From Candidatus Obscuribacterales bacterium (GTDB lineage: Bacteria > Cyanobacteriota > Vampirovibrionia > Obscuribacterales > Obscuribacteraceae): DNA of 11,697 bases. The notes under the pieces were generated by a model. It made no database searches, was not told the DNA's origin, and saw only the letters and a list, made by a program, of their open reading frames with translations. This document shows positions 1-5,164 of this stretch, piece by piece; positions within the stretch are counted from its first letter, which is position 1, and the number at the start of each line of letters is the position of its first letter. The stretch is taken from contig JAKFVJ010000416.1 of assembly GCA_021732245.1 (NCBI GenBank), positions 1 through 11,697 of the forward strand. The letters run 5' to 3'. A program made the translations under genes and the position numbers.

Positions 1-325
1 GAAGCATGGCCATTTTAGCCATTATTGTTTCAGGCACTTTCGGCTTTACGAGTTTGCGAATTCTGTCAGCTATCTCGTCGAGATTATCAACCTCAAGCGC
101 CAGATTCATTCTCTTAGTCGAGCCAAAGGCATTGATAAGCACCGGCATGTCATAGCCTTTGACGTTGGTGAACAACAGCGCCTTGTTCTTCCCTTCCGGC
201 GATTTGCTTATGCGGTCTGTAATCTCGGCAATTTCCAAGTCAGTCGAAACAGGCACGTCAATGCGCTGCAGTTCGCCTTCCTTCTCCAGGACTTTCAAGA
301 ATTCACGTAAATCGTTATAAGCCAT
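1..325 (-). CDS. UbiD-family decarboxylase, N-terminal part (cut by window edge)
   Basis: Reading the minus strand from the ATG at 325 gives 108 residues that run off the window without a stop. The start MAYNDLREFLKVLEKEGEL, followed by a segment with IDVPVSTDLEIAEITDRISK and later NVKGYDMPVLINAFGSTKRM, is the typical N-terminus of UbiD-type (de)carboxylases. These use a prenylated flavin cofactor; many act in ubiquinone or menaquinone synthesis, others on aromatic acids. The prenyl-FMN and catalytic residues lie further on and are not in the window, so the substrate cannot be named. The start is supported by a GAGG Shine-Dalgarno sequence (336 to 333, minus strand) seven bases upstream. The gene is separated from the toxin-antitoxin genes by about 140 bases and is probably unrelated to them in function. 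Confidence 0.85.
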   Translation of the reverse strand, partial: MAYNDLREFLKVLEKEGELQRIDVPVSTDLEIAEITDRISKSPEGKNKALLFTNVKGYDMPVLINAFGSTKRMNLALEVDNLDEIADRIRKLVKPKVPETIMAKMAML

Positions 326-350
326 AAAAGCGCCTCAAGTACTTAAGTCA

Positions 351-371
351 GTCATTTGACAAGTCAAAGAC
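351..371. promoter_or_regulatory. Inverted repeat upstream of the UbiD-type gene
   Basis: TTTGAC (355-360) and GTCAAA (363-368) form a 6-bp inverted repeat around AA. The arms extend to GTC (351-353) and GAC (369-371) if one A (354) is bulged. It lies about 26 bp upstream of the UbiD-type start codon, where an operator could sit; the loop is too short for a good hairpin. No regulator can be named and no convincing -35/-10 pair was found next to it. Confidence 0.25.
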
Positions 372-465
372 CTTGTATTTTAGCCGCTTTTGCGCTCATT
401 TCCCTGATACGCGACTTAAGCAACGAGCTTCAAGACAACTCTTGCTTTCCAGCCAACAATACGTC

Positions 466-852
466 CTAAGCCAAAATTGGAATCTGACGCAGGTGGTCAA
501 AATGTCGATCTCTGCTAAATAGAATAAGCTCATGCTGAATAGCCAGTGCGCCAATCCAAATATCGTTGGTCGGAATTGGCGTACCTTGCTTTTTCAACTG
601 CGCGAAAATTCGAGCATAGTGATGACTGGTATTGTCGTCAGGACAAAGGACATTTACTCGCGGAGAATTGAGAAATCGCACTAAAAGTTGTTCGTTTTCA
701 TTACCGCGCGATCCCAAAAGAAACCCAGCGCGCAACTCAGCTAAAACCACAAGTGGCACAAAAATTTCGCCAGCGCGCTGCAATGCCGAGACAGCGACAT
801 CTTCACCTTTTACAAAATCCACATAGCTATTCGTATCGAGCGCGAGTCTCAT
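466..852 (-). CDS. vapC: VapC-type PIN-domain toxin (endoribonuclease)
   Basis: This is a 128-residue PIN-domain protein. From the ATG at 852, the acidic metal-binding residues expected of the family are visible: Asp6 in LALDTNSYVDF, Glu39 in VLAELRAG, Asp97 in PTNDIWIGALA and Asp115 in SRDRHF. PIN toxins cut RNA, commonly tRNA or rRNA, with Mg2+ or Mn2+. The whole protein is one compact PIN domain of normal length, and nothing looks broken. The start at 852 is chosen because its ATG overlaps the antitoxin TGA as ATGA, the usual coupled arrangement; a GTG two codons upstream (858) is possible but less likely. It is the second gene of a minus-strand operon with the ribbon-helix-helix antitoxin, which should neutralise it and repress the operon. 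The target RNA cannot be told from the sequence. Confidence 0.9.
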   Translation of the reverse strand: MRLALDTNSYVDFVKGEDVAVSALQRAGEIFVPLVVLAELRAGFLLGSRGNENEQLLVRFLNSPRVNVLCPDDNTSHHYARIFAQLKKQGTPIPTNDIWIGALAIQHELILFSRDRHFDHLRQIPILA

Positions 853-1094
853 TTCCACAACTCTTCATCAATCTGATCATGAGCAAGAATTGCCTTATCG
901 AACTCAGGATCGTCAGACCAACGACCGACTAAATGATCTAAATCTGTATAACTGATTTCGTCCGAGATTCCGGCAGAACTGCTAAGAGCCTCGACAAGAA
1001 CTGTATTGAGGCTTTTAGAATCCGCTTTCGCTCTACTGCTGAGCATTTTTTTTACTTGCACAGGAACATTGCGAATAGTCAGTTGGACTGTCAT
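849..1094 (-). CDS. vapB: VapB/FitA-type ribbon-helix-helix antitoxin
   Basis: This is a small antitoxin of 81 residues from the ATG at 1094. Residues 1-40 (MTVQLTIRNVPVQVKKML, then a SKSLNTVLVEAL helix) fit the Arc/FitA-like ribbon-helix-helix DNA-binding fold. The C-terminal part (DLDHLVGRWSDDPEFDKA, ending IDEELWK) is the acidic, tryptophan-containing tail that FitA/VapB proteins use to cover the PIN active site. In-frame ATG codons also exist at 1115 and 1145. A TATAAT box lies at 1127-1122 on the minus strand, so transcription should begin near 1115. That favours 1094, which follows a purine-rich AAGAAAA stretch. The stop overlaps the toxin start. The family is expected to bind its own promoter, and a fitting operator is present just upstream. 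Confidence 0.85.
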   Translation of the reverse strand: MTVQLTIRNVPVQVKKMLSSRAKADSKSLNTVLVEALSSSAGISDEISYTDLDHLVGRWSDDPEFDKAILAHDQIDEELWK

Positions 1095-1114
1095 TTTTCT
1101 TTGCTTGCTCTTCA

Positions 1115-1131
1115 TGTATACATTATATACA
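1115..1131. promoter_or_regulatory. Operator-like inverted repeat over the vapBC -10 box
   Basis: TGTATA and TATACA are a perfect 6-bp inverted repeat separated by 5 bp. The minus strand of the same stretch contains a consensus TATAAT (1127 to 1122), 28 bp before the chosen vapB start. The -35 region is poor (about TGAGCA at 18 bp spacing). A palindrome overlapping the -10 box is the arrangement expected for conditional autorepression by a VapB-VapC complex. Binding itself is inferred. Confidence 0.6.
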
Positions 1132-1237
1132 CAAAGCGCATGCACTGCTCATTAACTTACCCTATGCAGCTTAGAATCAAACGTGTTACTTACCTGGACA
1201 CGGGGAGAATAGGGGCTTTCGACAACATCAATTTGAC

Positions 1238-1633
1238 CTACGCCAACGCGCTATCTCCAATAGCTGCTCTTACTCCCCTTGCAATTTCCCATAAGTACTT
1301 GTCGCTAAGTGGTGGTCCAAGTGGGCCCCTGGGATCCAAGAATGCTTTTGCTAGAGTACTTACTAAATCACATCGTGCGTGACAGTCCTTGGGCAGCCCG
1401 CCTGAACCCTTCGGCACGAACTTGTGAAAGGGTTCAAATGGCCTATCAAGTGTCGTACTGAATGGAACAATAATCACATTACGCCCCGTCTTGTTGCGTG
1501 GATTGGTGGACATAATTAACACTGGACGCGGCACATGAGGATCATCTGGTATTACCGGGTTTTGTCTGGCCAGCCAGACTTCTCCCCTGAGCGGGAAAGT
1601 CAGATTTAAGGCTTGCGATTTGCGGCTACTCAT
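1238..1633 (-). CDS. mazF: MazF/PemK-type toxin (endoribonuclease)
   Basis: This 131-residue protein has the PemK/MazF plan. RGEVWLA (residues 16-22) is the first beta-strand motif, followed by PRPVLIMS (35-42) and the strand NVIIVPFSTT (52-61). A GLPKDCHARCDLVSTL segment (79-94) occupies the place where MazF proteins carry their GLP...D-Q-R motif. These toxins are sequence-specific, ribosome-independent RNases that cut mRNA or rRNA. The N-terminus has about 12 extra residues before the usual first strand, and the segment DPRGPLGPPL (100-109) is proline-rich; neither is clearly abnormal. The ATG at 1633 overlaps the antitoxin stop by 8 nt and has no strong ribosome-binding site of its own, so translation is probably coupled. 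Cleavage sequence is unknown. Confidence 0.85.
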   Translation of the reverse strand: MSSRKSQALNLTFPLRGEVWLARQNPVIPDDPHVPRPVLIMSTNPRNKTGRNVIIVPFSTTLDRPFEPFHKFVPKGSGGLPKDCHARCDLVSTLAKAFLDPRGPLGPPLSDKYLWEIARGVRAAIGDSALA

Positions 1634-1871
1634 CGTGATTTCGCCAAAATGACTCGGTCGTTAAAGCCACCCAAGAGGCATCTTCTTCCGTTTCAACGTA
1701 ATTTGCAAAATATGCCTCCTCTTCTTCCTCCGCCTTTTTCTTCAGCCAAATTTCAATAGCCTGCTCGACAGCCTCGCTTCTGTTCAATTTAAGCTGTGCC
1801 ACCTTTTGATCGAGATGCTCAACGAGCGTCTTTCGAACGCTGGCTGTAAATTTGCTTTTGCCTTCACTCAT
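1626..1871 (-). CDS. MazE-position ribbon-helix-helix antitoxin
   Basis: This is a small protein of 81 residues from the ATG at 1871, immediately upstream of the MazF-type toxin and overlapping it by 8 nt (ATGAGTAG). Residues 7-45 (KFTASVRKTLVEHLDQKV, then LNRSEAVEQAIEIWLKKK) look like a ribbon-helix-helix DNA-binding domain rather than the SpoVT/AbrB fold of E. coli MazE. Many MazF and PemK toxins are paired with such antitoxins. A run of glutamates (EEEEEAYF) and an acidic, aromatic tail ending ESFWRNHDE probably make the toxin-binding region. An upstream in-frame ATG exists at 1934, but 1871 is preferred: GGAG (1884 to 1881) lies nine bases before it and the family domain starts right there. 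It should bind and neutralise the toxin and repress the operon. Confidence 0.8.
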   Translation of the reverse strand: MSEGKSKFTASVRKTLVEHLDQKVAQLKLNRSEAVEQAIEIWLKKKAEEEEEAYFANYVETEEDASWVALTTESFWRNHDE

Positions 1872-1903
1872 CGCAAGGTACTCCGTGGACTCCCATCTAA
1901 ACT

Positions 1904-1927
1904 CCATTTTGTCATACCATTTGTCAT
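1904..1927. promoter_or_regulatory. Direct repeat upstream of the MazE-like antitoxin, possible operator
   Basis: CCATTTTGTCAT (1904-1915) and CCATTTGTCAT (1917-1927) are near-identical direct repeats spaced about 13 bp apart, 33 to 56 bp before the preferred antitoxin start at 1871. Ribbon-helix-helix dimers often bind short repeats spaced about one helical turn apart, so this is a candidate operator. No good -35/-10 pair is evident. Confidence 0.3.
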
Positions 1928-1955
1928 CCATCAATAACTAAGCCAGCATTGGGAT

Positions 1956-2081
1956 CTAGGCAAGGTGCTCAAAACGTTTAGGGTCATCAAGGTCCGTGTA
2001 ATTTGTACCGCCCGCTAAGACACTGGCAGAAACGCTGAGAGCCTCTGCCCTATGCAAGAACTGCCTGCATTTATTAGGAAA
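1956..2081 (-). pseudogene. Decayed VapB/FitA-like antitoxin, C-terminal half
   Basis: The minus strand has an open frame from 2081 to a TAG at 1958-1956 with no start codon of its own. Its product from 2045 (EALSVSASVLAGG, then TNYTDLDDPKRFEHLA) aligns with the intact VapB of this window (VEALSSSAGISDEI, then SYTDLDHLVG), sharing EALS.SA and YTDLD. At DNA level GTTCTTG and GAGGCTCT occur in both, but the remnant has about seven extra bases between them, which would shift the frame. The N-terminal DNA-binding half is not recognisable, and the tail lacks the normal IDEELW-like end. It therefore seems to be the broken rest of a second, related antitoxin. Whether a toxin once followed cannot be seen; the MazE-like gene now lies downstream. 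Confidence 0.55.
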
Positions 2082-2086
2082 TCAGC

Positions 2087-2123
2087 ATTTGCAATTTTGC
2101 ATTTTGAATGCATAATTACAAAT
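2087..2123. promoter_or_regulatory. 37-bp imperfect palindrome overlapping the ATPase-remnant promoter
   Basis: The left arm ATTTGCAATTTTGCATT (2087-2103) and right arm AATGCATAATTACAAAT (2107-2123) are inverted repeats of 17 bp with two mismatches and a 3-base centre. The same stretch holds a plausible plus-strand promoter, with TTTGCA (2088-2093), a 17-bp spacer and CATAAT (2111-2116). A ribosome-binding site and start codon follow at once. A palindrome covering a whole promoter core suggests an operator for a dimeric repressor, though its regulator is not identified. Confidence 0.55.
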
Positions 2124-2133
2124 AGAGGTATTG

Positions 2134-2301
2134 ATGATCGAGCGATTTATAAAACGTACCATTGAACCGATACTTAGCCGGGCATCCAAAGAATTTCCGG
2201 CAATTGTTTTGACTGGTCCCAGACAATCCGGCAAGACCACTCTTTTAAAAGCGCATTTCGCCAATGCTCATAACTATGTGTCGCTGGAACCTCCAGTGTA
2301 A
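2134..2301 (+). pseudogene. Truncated ATPase of the AAA_14/DUF4143 type
   Basis: The ATG at 2134 follows AGAGG (2124-2128) with a 5-base gap and opens a 55-codon frame ending in TAA. The product starts MIERFIKRTIEPIL and contains VLTGPRQSGKTTLLK, a Walker A P-loop (GPRQSGKTT, about residues 28-36), then NYVSLEPPV. This is the normal N-terminus of the large AAA_14/DUF4143 ATPase family, where a Y-V-S-L-E strand leads into the rest of a protein of about 400 residues. Here a stop follows directly. No Walker B or DUF4143 region is recognisable downstream in any frame I read. The gene is thus a deletion remnant with its promoter, ribosome-binding site and start intact, and a 55-residue peptide may still be made. 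The family is common in accessory DNA; its function is poorly known. Confidence 0.75.
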
Positions 2302-2614
2302 CTTTCAGCACTAATTGGCACGGTTTCTTCGGAATTATTTGGCAGCCATTCAGCCGATTGAGCGATTAATGTCTGGGGGAGTCTCGCAGGAAAAGGAGCA
2401 TAGCAAGTCAAGACCGGTCGGACGGTAGCGGTCACCGCCGTATAAACCCCACTGAGCGCAGGGAGTGGACTGCTGGCCTTTCGTAAACTTACCCTATGAA
2501 GAATGACTGCCGGAGGCTATCCTCATCAGAATCGAATGAGGCAGACCTATTGGCAGATCCACCAAGACGGGCGGGACAACGATAAAGCAGCACATCGATG
2601 GCTGTGCGGGAGCG
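2302..2614. other. Gene-poor stretch between the ATPase remnant and the unknown gene
   Basis: No intact gene is evident here. Possible contents are GCGGTCACCGC near 2427-2437, a perfect 5-bp inverted repeat around one base, and a short plus-strand frame at 2496-2585 that may be the displaced N-terminus of the gene at 2615. The stretch between 2302 and about 2495 shows no recognisable protein similarity and marks where the ATPase gene lost its remainder. No terminator-like hairpin with a T-run was seen. Confidence 0.4.
2496..2585 (+). pseudogene. Possible frameshifted N-terminus of the 440-residue unknown protein
   Basis: The ATG at 2496 opens a 29-codon frame (MKNDCRRLSSSESNEADLL, then ADPPRRAGQR) ending in TAA at 2583-2585. 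The frame used by the downstream gene is already open from 2540 and reads IKQHIDGCAGAVYDAWTK across 2582-2635, which looks like continuous protein but has no ATG, GTG or TTG before 2615. Adding one base in the 2570-2582 stretch, which contains a GGG run, would join the two frames smoothly. There is no strong ribosome-binding site before 2496, so this is a suggestion. The alternative is that the short frame is chance. Confidence 0.35.
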
Positions 2615-3937
2615 GTGTACGACGCTTGGACCAAGGCGACTGGGTTGTGCCGACAGGCGGAAGTGGTAGCGCACGGCATCGTGGAAGGCGGAACAAAGGA
2701 ATTTGGACAGGAAATCGCGAAGCGACCGATTGAGACAGCGATAAATGCGGGACTATCAATTGGGCTTGGAGCTGGACTTGCATATCTACATTTGCGGCAT
2801 AAATTAGCTCATAAAGTTGTTGGCACAATAGCTGGACTGTTTGGCATCAAGGCAACAGTGGATGGATTCCAGCACATTTCCAAAAATCAAGATTTCACTT
2901 CTGCCATGAATGCTGCGTACAGTCATGGTGACAAAGCAACAATGGATCGGAGTAAAGCAATAGCAGTAAAGGTATTGGCACCAGATGTAGTGCAGTTTGA
3001 AGTCGGTGCCCTTGCTGGCGGAGTTGGTTATAGTGGCGGGTTTGGAATCGCAGGATTGAGAACCAAAACGTTTGCCGAGCCGTGGTCAAAACTGATGGCC
3101 AAAGCTAGGAAATGTCTAGAGCTTGGCGCAGAACGAACAAGCAGGAGTCCTGTAAGGGATTGGCCGGCGTGCGACGCAGGAGGTAATCCGTTTGCAGAGG
3201 CAACAACGGTCGAGAAGAAGATCATTGAAGAATTTGTCACGGAATTGCAAGGCGCAGAACTTGCTGCAAATCCAAAGTTCTCCTATGCCGTGAGAAGAGG
3301 CGACAATGGAATACTGGAATTAGAATTCAAAACATTTCCGAGTCAGGAAATACCCGACTATATGCATCGGGAATGCGACGAAGTGATGCTTAATTTGGCT
3401 CAGGAGTTAGAGAACAAGATACTGGAAAAGTATGGAGTCAAAGTAAGATTTGGTGAGAGCTACGTCTACAACTATGATCGTGCTGGACATTCCGGCAATG
3501 TGATCTTGAAACATGATTTCTTGAAGCCGGAAGCCTTGAACCCTCAATGGCAAATAATGCTTGTTGAGAATAAAGACATTGTCAGTTGGGAATGGCGCAC
3601 CGACGATCCAAGGTTGAATAGACCATTCATGCGTGCCACCGATTTTGAAAAGAGAATTATTAAACACGTAGTGGATCAGATACAAGAACAATTGCCTGGA
3701 CTCAAGCTCGGGGCTCAAAGAGTTCTGGGTTCTTTAAATGAGACTTACTCACCGGTTCTGGAAATCTCCAGCCTCAAGGAGCCAACGCCAGAAGTTTGCA
3801 ATAGACTCGATCTGATAATGGAAGAAGTCTTCTATCAATATGGCGTCCGGCCCAAATATAGCTTTCTGCCGCATGAATCAATTGAATGGACCTATCACGA
3901 TGACAAGGTTCCTATCAGCTTAAAATTCGCTCGATAG
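2615..3937 (+). CDS. Unrecognised protein with a duplicated C-terminal domain
   Basis: This is a 440-residue protein from a GTG start at 2615; I do not recognise the family. Residues 38-75 are glycine/alanine-rich and hydrophobic (INAGLSIGLGAGLAYLHL, later VVGTIAGLFGI) and could be a membrane or amphipathic segment. A second glycine-rich stretch (GALAGGVGYSGGFGIAG) lies at 131-147. The C-terminal part holds two related segments, about 197-287 and 342-428. Each begins with an EK(K/R)II helix, continues through a strand with LE(F/I) and a P(S/T).E step, and ends in YGV(K/R) followed by a short strand. They look like one alpha/beta domain duplicated within the gene. The start is doubtful: no good ribosome-binding spacing is present, and protein-like sequence continues upstream without a start codon. 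It converges on the Abi-like gene, 18 nt between the stops. Function unknown. Confidence 0.7.
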   Translation: MYDAWTKATGLCRQAEVVAHGIVEGGTKEFGQEIAKRPIETAINAGLSIGLGAGLAYLHLRHKLAHKVVGTIAGLFGIKATVDGFQHISKNQDFTSAMNAAYSHGDKATMDRSKAIAVKVLAPDVVQFEVGALAGGVGYSGGFGIAGLRTKTFAEPWSKLMAKARKCLELGAERTSRSPVRDWPACDAGGNPFAEATTVEKKIIEEFVTELQGAELAANPKFSYAVRRGDNGILELEFKTFPSQEIPDYMHRECDEVMLNLAQELENKILEKYGVKVRFGESYVYNYDRAGHSGNVILKHDFLKPEALNPQWQIMLVENKDIVSWEWRTDDPRLNRPFMRATDFEKRIIKHVVDQIQEQLPGLKLGAQRVLGSLNETYSPVLEISSLKEPTPEVCNRLDLIMEEVFYQYGVRPKYSFLPHESIEWTYHDDKVPISLKFAR

Positions 3938-3955
3938 GTTCACGACAGTTCCGGT

Positions 3956-4789
3956 TCACGGTTGTTGTTCTTCATCCTTTATCGATTCCTTGATTCGATT
4001 GAGGATCTCAGCTTCAGGCTTTGACTTCCATACAACAAGAAAATTGTTGCGTTGCTTCATTGCTGTGCACGTTGTAGGACACAGAAGTTCCAGCAGATAG
4101 CAAATCTCTTTGTATGCTGTTTCAAGCTCAAGATCAAAAATGGCTCCGTGATGTGCAATGACATTACGCAGGTCGCGTATTCTGTCTAACTTAGGACAAA
4201 CGTCATCGTACAGCGCATTTGGCAGAAGAAACTTGGGATGTCTTTGGTTTTGACAGGCAAAAATAATCGAGTACCTATCTCGCAGAGTAGATTCACTCTT
4301 AAAGGTGGTTACCCAAAAGCCAAATGTCAGTGCTGGAATGACATTATGGACGCTTTTCTTGCCCTCGCGCCCCTCTTCACTGAGCGCCTTTCGGAGTTTA
4401 TTGTTGTTAGTGTATTTTCTTTCGGACTCTGCTGCTTTATTAGCATCATCTATTTGATCGTGGCCTACCCAGCGCTTGCAGAGATGCCAATGTTCGCTTT
4501 CGTGATCGTTTTCGTGATCTTTTTTGCAATAGTCCGCGAGTGCCTTGGAAATTCTGTTTCTCAAAGTCACTTCCAGGTACTGCAATGGAACATAGAATGA
4601 TTCGCAGAGTTCTACGTTCCATTGGCAGAGTTGAAGCGCCAGATCCTTTCGCTCAGGCTCTGAGAGGCTAGAATCATATAGGGTGGCTATGTCGAGGAAG
4701 TATTTCAGTCGCGGCTTTGAGAACGTTTCCTCAAAAGCAGTCCATAAATCGTCATCGTAAGAGAGACGCCTGTCCTTTGTTGATTGCAT
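3956..4789 (-). CDS. Abi-like protein with a HEPN-type RNxxxH motif
   Basis: This is a 277-residue protein from the ATG at 4789. The pattern matches the Abi-like (Abi_2/AbiF-related) group: a VTLRNRIS helix near residues 74-81, LTFGFWVTTF at 154-163, and LRNVIAHHGAIFDLE near 207-221. The RNVIAH element fits the R-x4-6-H signature of HEPN ribonucleases, and the LRN..AHH form is characteristic of Abi_2-like proteins, some of which abort phage infection. RNase activity and phage defence are inferred from the family. The start at 4789 is preferred over an in-frame ATG at 4861 because GGAGGG lies about five bases upstream and the conserved part begins soon after. No obvious antitoxin partner is adjacent on the same strand. 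The opposite strand also has an open frame, rejected as a shadow. Confidence 0.75.
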   Translation of the reverse strand: MQSTKDRRLSYDDDLWTAFEETFSKPRLKYFLDIATLYDSSLSEPERKDLALQLCQWNVELCESFYVPLQYLEVTLRNRISKALADYCKKDHENDHESEHWHLCKRWVGHDQIDDANKAAESERKYTNNNKLRKALSEEGREGKKSVHNVIPALTFGFWVTTFKSESTLRDRYSIIFACQNQRHPKFLLPNALYDDVCPKLDRIRDLRNVIAHHGAIFDLELETAYKEICYLLELLCPTTCTAMKQRNNFLVVWKSKPEAEILNRIKESIKDEEQQP

Positions 4790-4819
4790 ACAACCCTCCA
4801 GGAAGGCACTCAGCCGATT

Positions 4820-4831
4820 GGACCAAGGTCC
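4820..4831. promoter_or_regulatory. Small inverted repeat upstream of the Abi-like start
   Basis: GGACC and GGTCC flank AA, a 12-bp near-palindrome 31 to 42 bp upstream of the preferred Abi-like start at 4789. It may be an operator or a leader hairpin, though the two-base loop makes a hairpin unlikely. Weak evidence. Confidence 0.2.
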
Positions 4832-5053
4832 GGGATAGGAAACCCCATCAAGCCACAACACCTTATGCCCATGCCGATAGTGATCTGGCTGGCTTCAGAG
4901 GCAAATTAAGGATCGAAAAGGGACCGCTCGCGAACGGTTGTAAGCAATATGCTTTGCCTGCGGAAAGATCAGAGCATGCGGATCGAATTTCAAGCCGGAA
5001 TTATATAAAGGCTTTCCCATTCAGGAAATAGCAATATGTTGCGTATCGCGTTA

Positions 5054-5065
5054 GTTAGCGCTAAC
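5054..5065. promoter_or_regulatory. 12-bp perfect palindrome upstream of the giant gene
   Basis: GTTAGCGCTAAC is a perfect 12-bp palindrome about 100 bp before the giant gene's start, in an intergenic region shared by two divergent genes. This is the usual place for a regulator site. Such a length can also arise by chance, and no regulator is identified. Confidence 0.25.
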
Positions 5066-5164
5066 TCGTGTAGCGTCGACAATAGACTGAGAGTTAATCT
5101 CAAATCACGTTTTACATTATTGTCCAAAGTGAAGAATGCTGTGAGCGGTTGACCGGTTAATCAA

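Larger units (their letters stand above)
4790..5164. other. Intergenic stretch between divergent Abi-like and giant-protein genes
   Basis: No convincing gene is present; an open plus-strand frame (to 5031) overlaps the Abi-like gene antisense and has no recognisable similarity. The minus strand has a consensus TATAAT at 5005 to 5000 with a weak -35 (TTTCCT, 17-bp spacing), which could serve the Abi-like gene with a leader of about 200 nt. A clear sigma-70 promoter for the plus-strand giant gene was not found; TACATT at 5113-5118 is the nearest candidate -10. Two small palindromes are listed separately. Confidence 0.4.

Noticed and set aside
1056..1382. Plus-strand open frame across the VapB promoter and the MazF-type gene
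   Set aside because: It is antisense to two recognised genes and has no family resemblance.
2427..2437. GCGGTCACCGC as a terminator hairpin
   Set aside because: The loop would be a single base and no T-run follows; at most it is a small protein-binding palindrome.
2489..2828. Several minus-strand and alternative-frame open frames around the start of the unknown gene
   Set aside because: They have no recognisable motifs, and the plus-strand frame from 2615 continues coherently for 440 codons.
4238..4600. Plus-strand open frame with a hydrophobic, membrane-like product
   Set aside because: It lies wholly antisense to the Abi-like gene, whose frame shows family motifs; the hydrophobic look comes from reading charged codons backwards.
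2351..4820. Shared words (CAGCCGATTG at about 2351 and 4811; TTGGACCAAGG at about 2626 and 4818) as ends of a mobile element
   Set aside because: They are only 10-11 bp long, with no terminal inverted repeats, transposase or target duplication between them; chance is the simpler reading.
4717..5031. Plus-strand open frame of 104 codons before the giant gene
   Set aside because: It overlaps the Abi-like N-terminus antisense, has no recognisable domain and no good ribosome-binding site.
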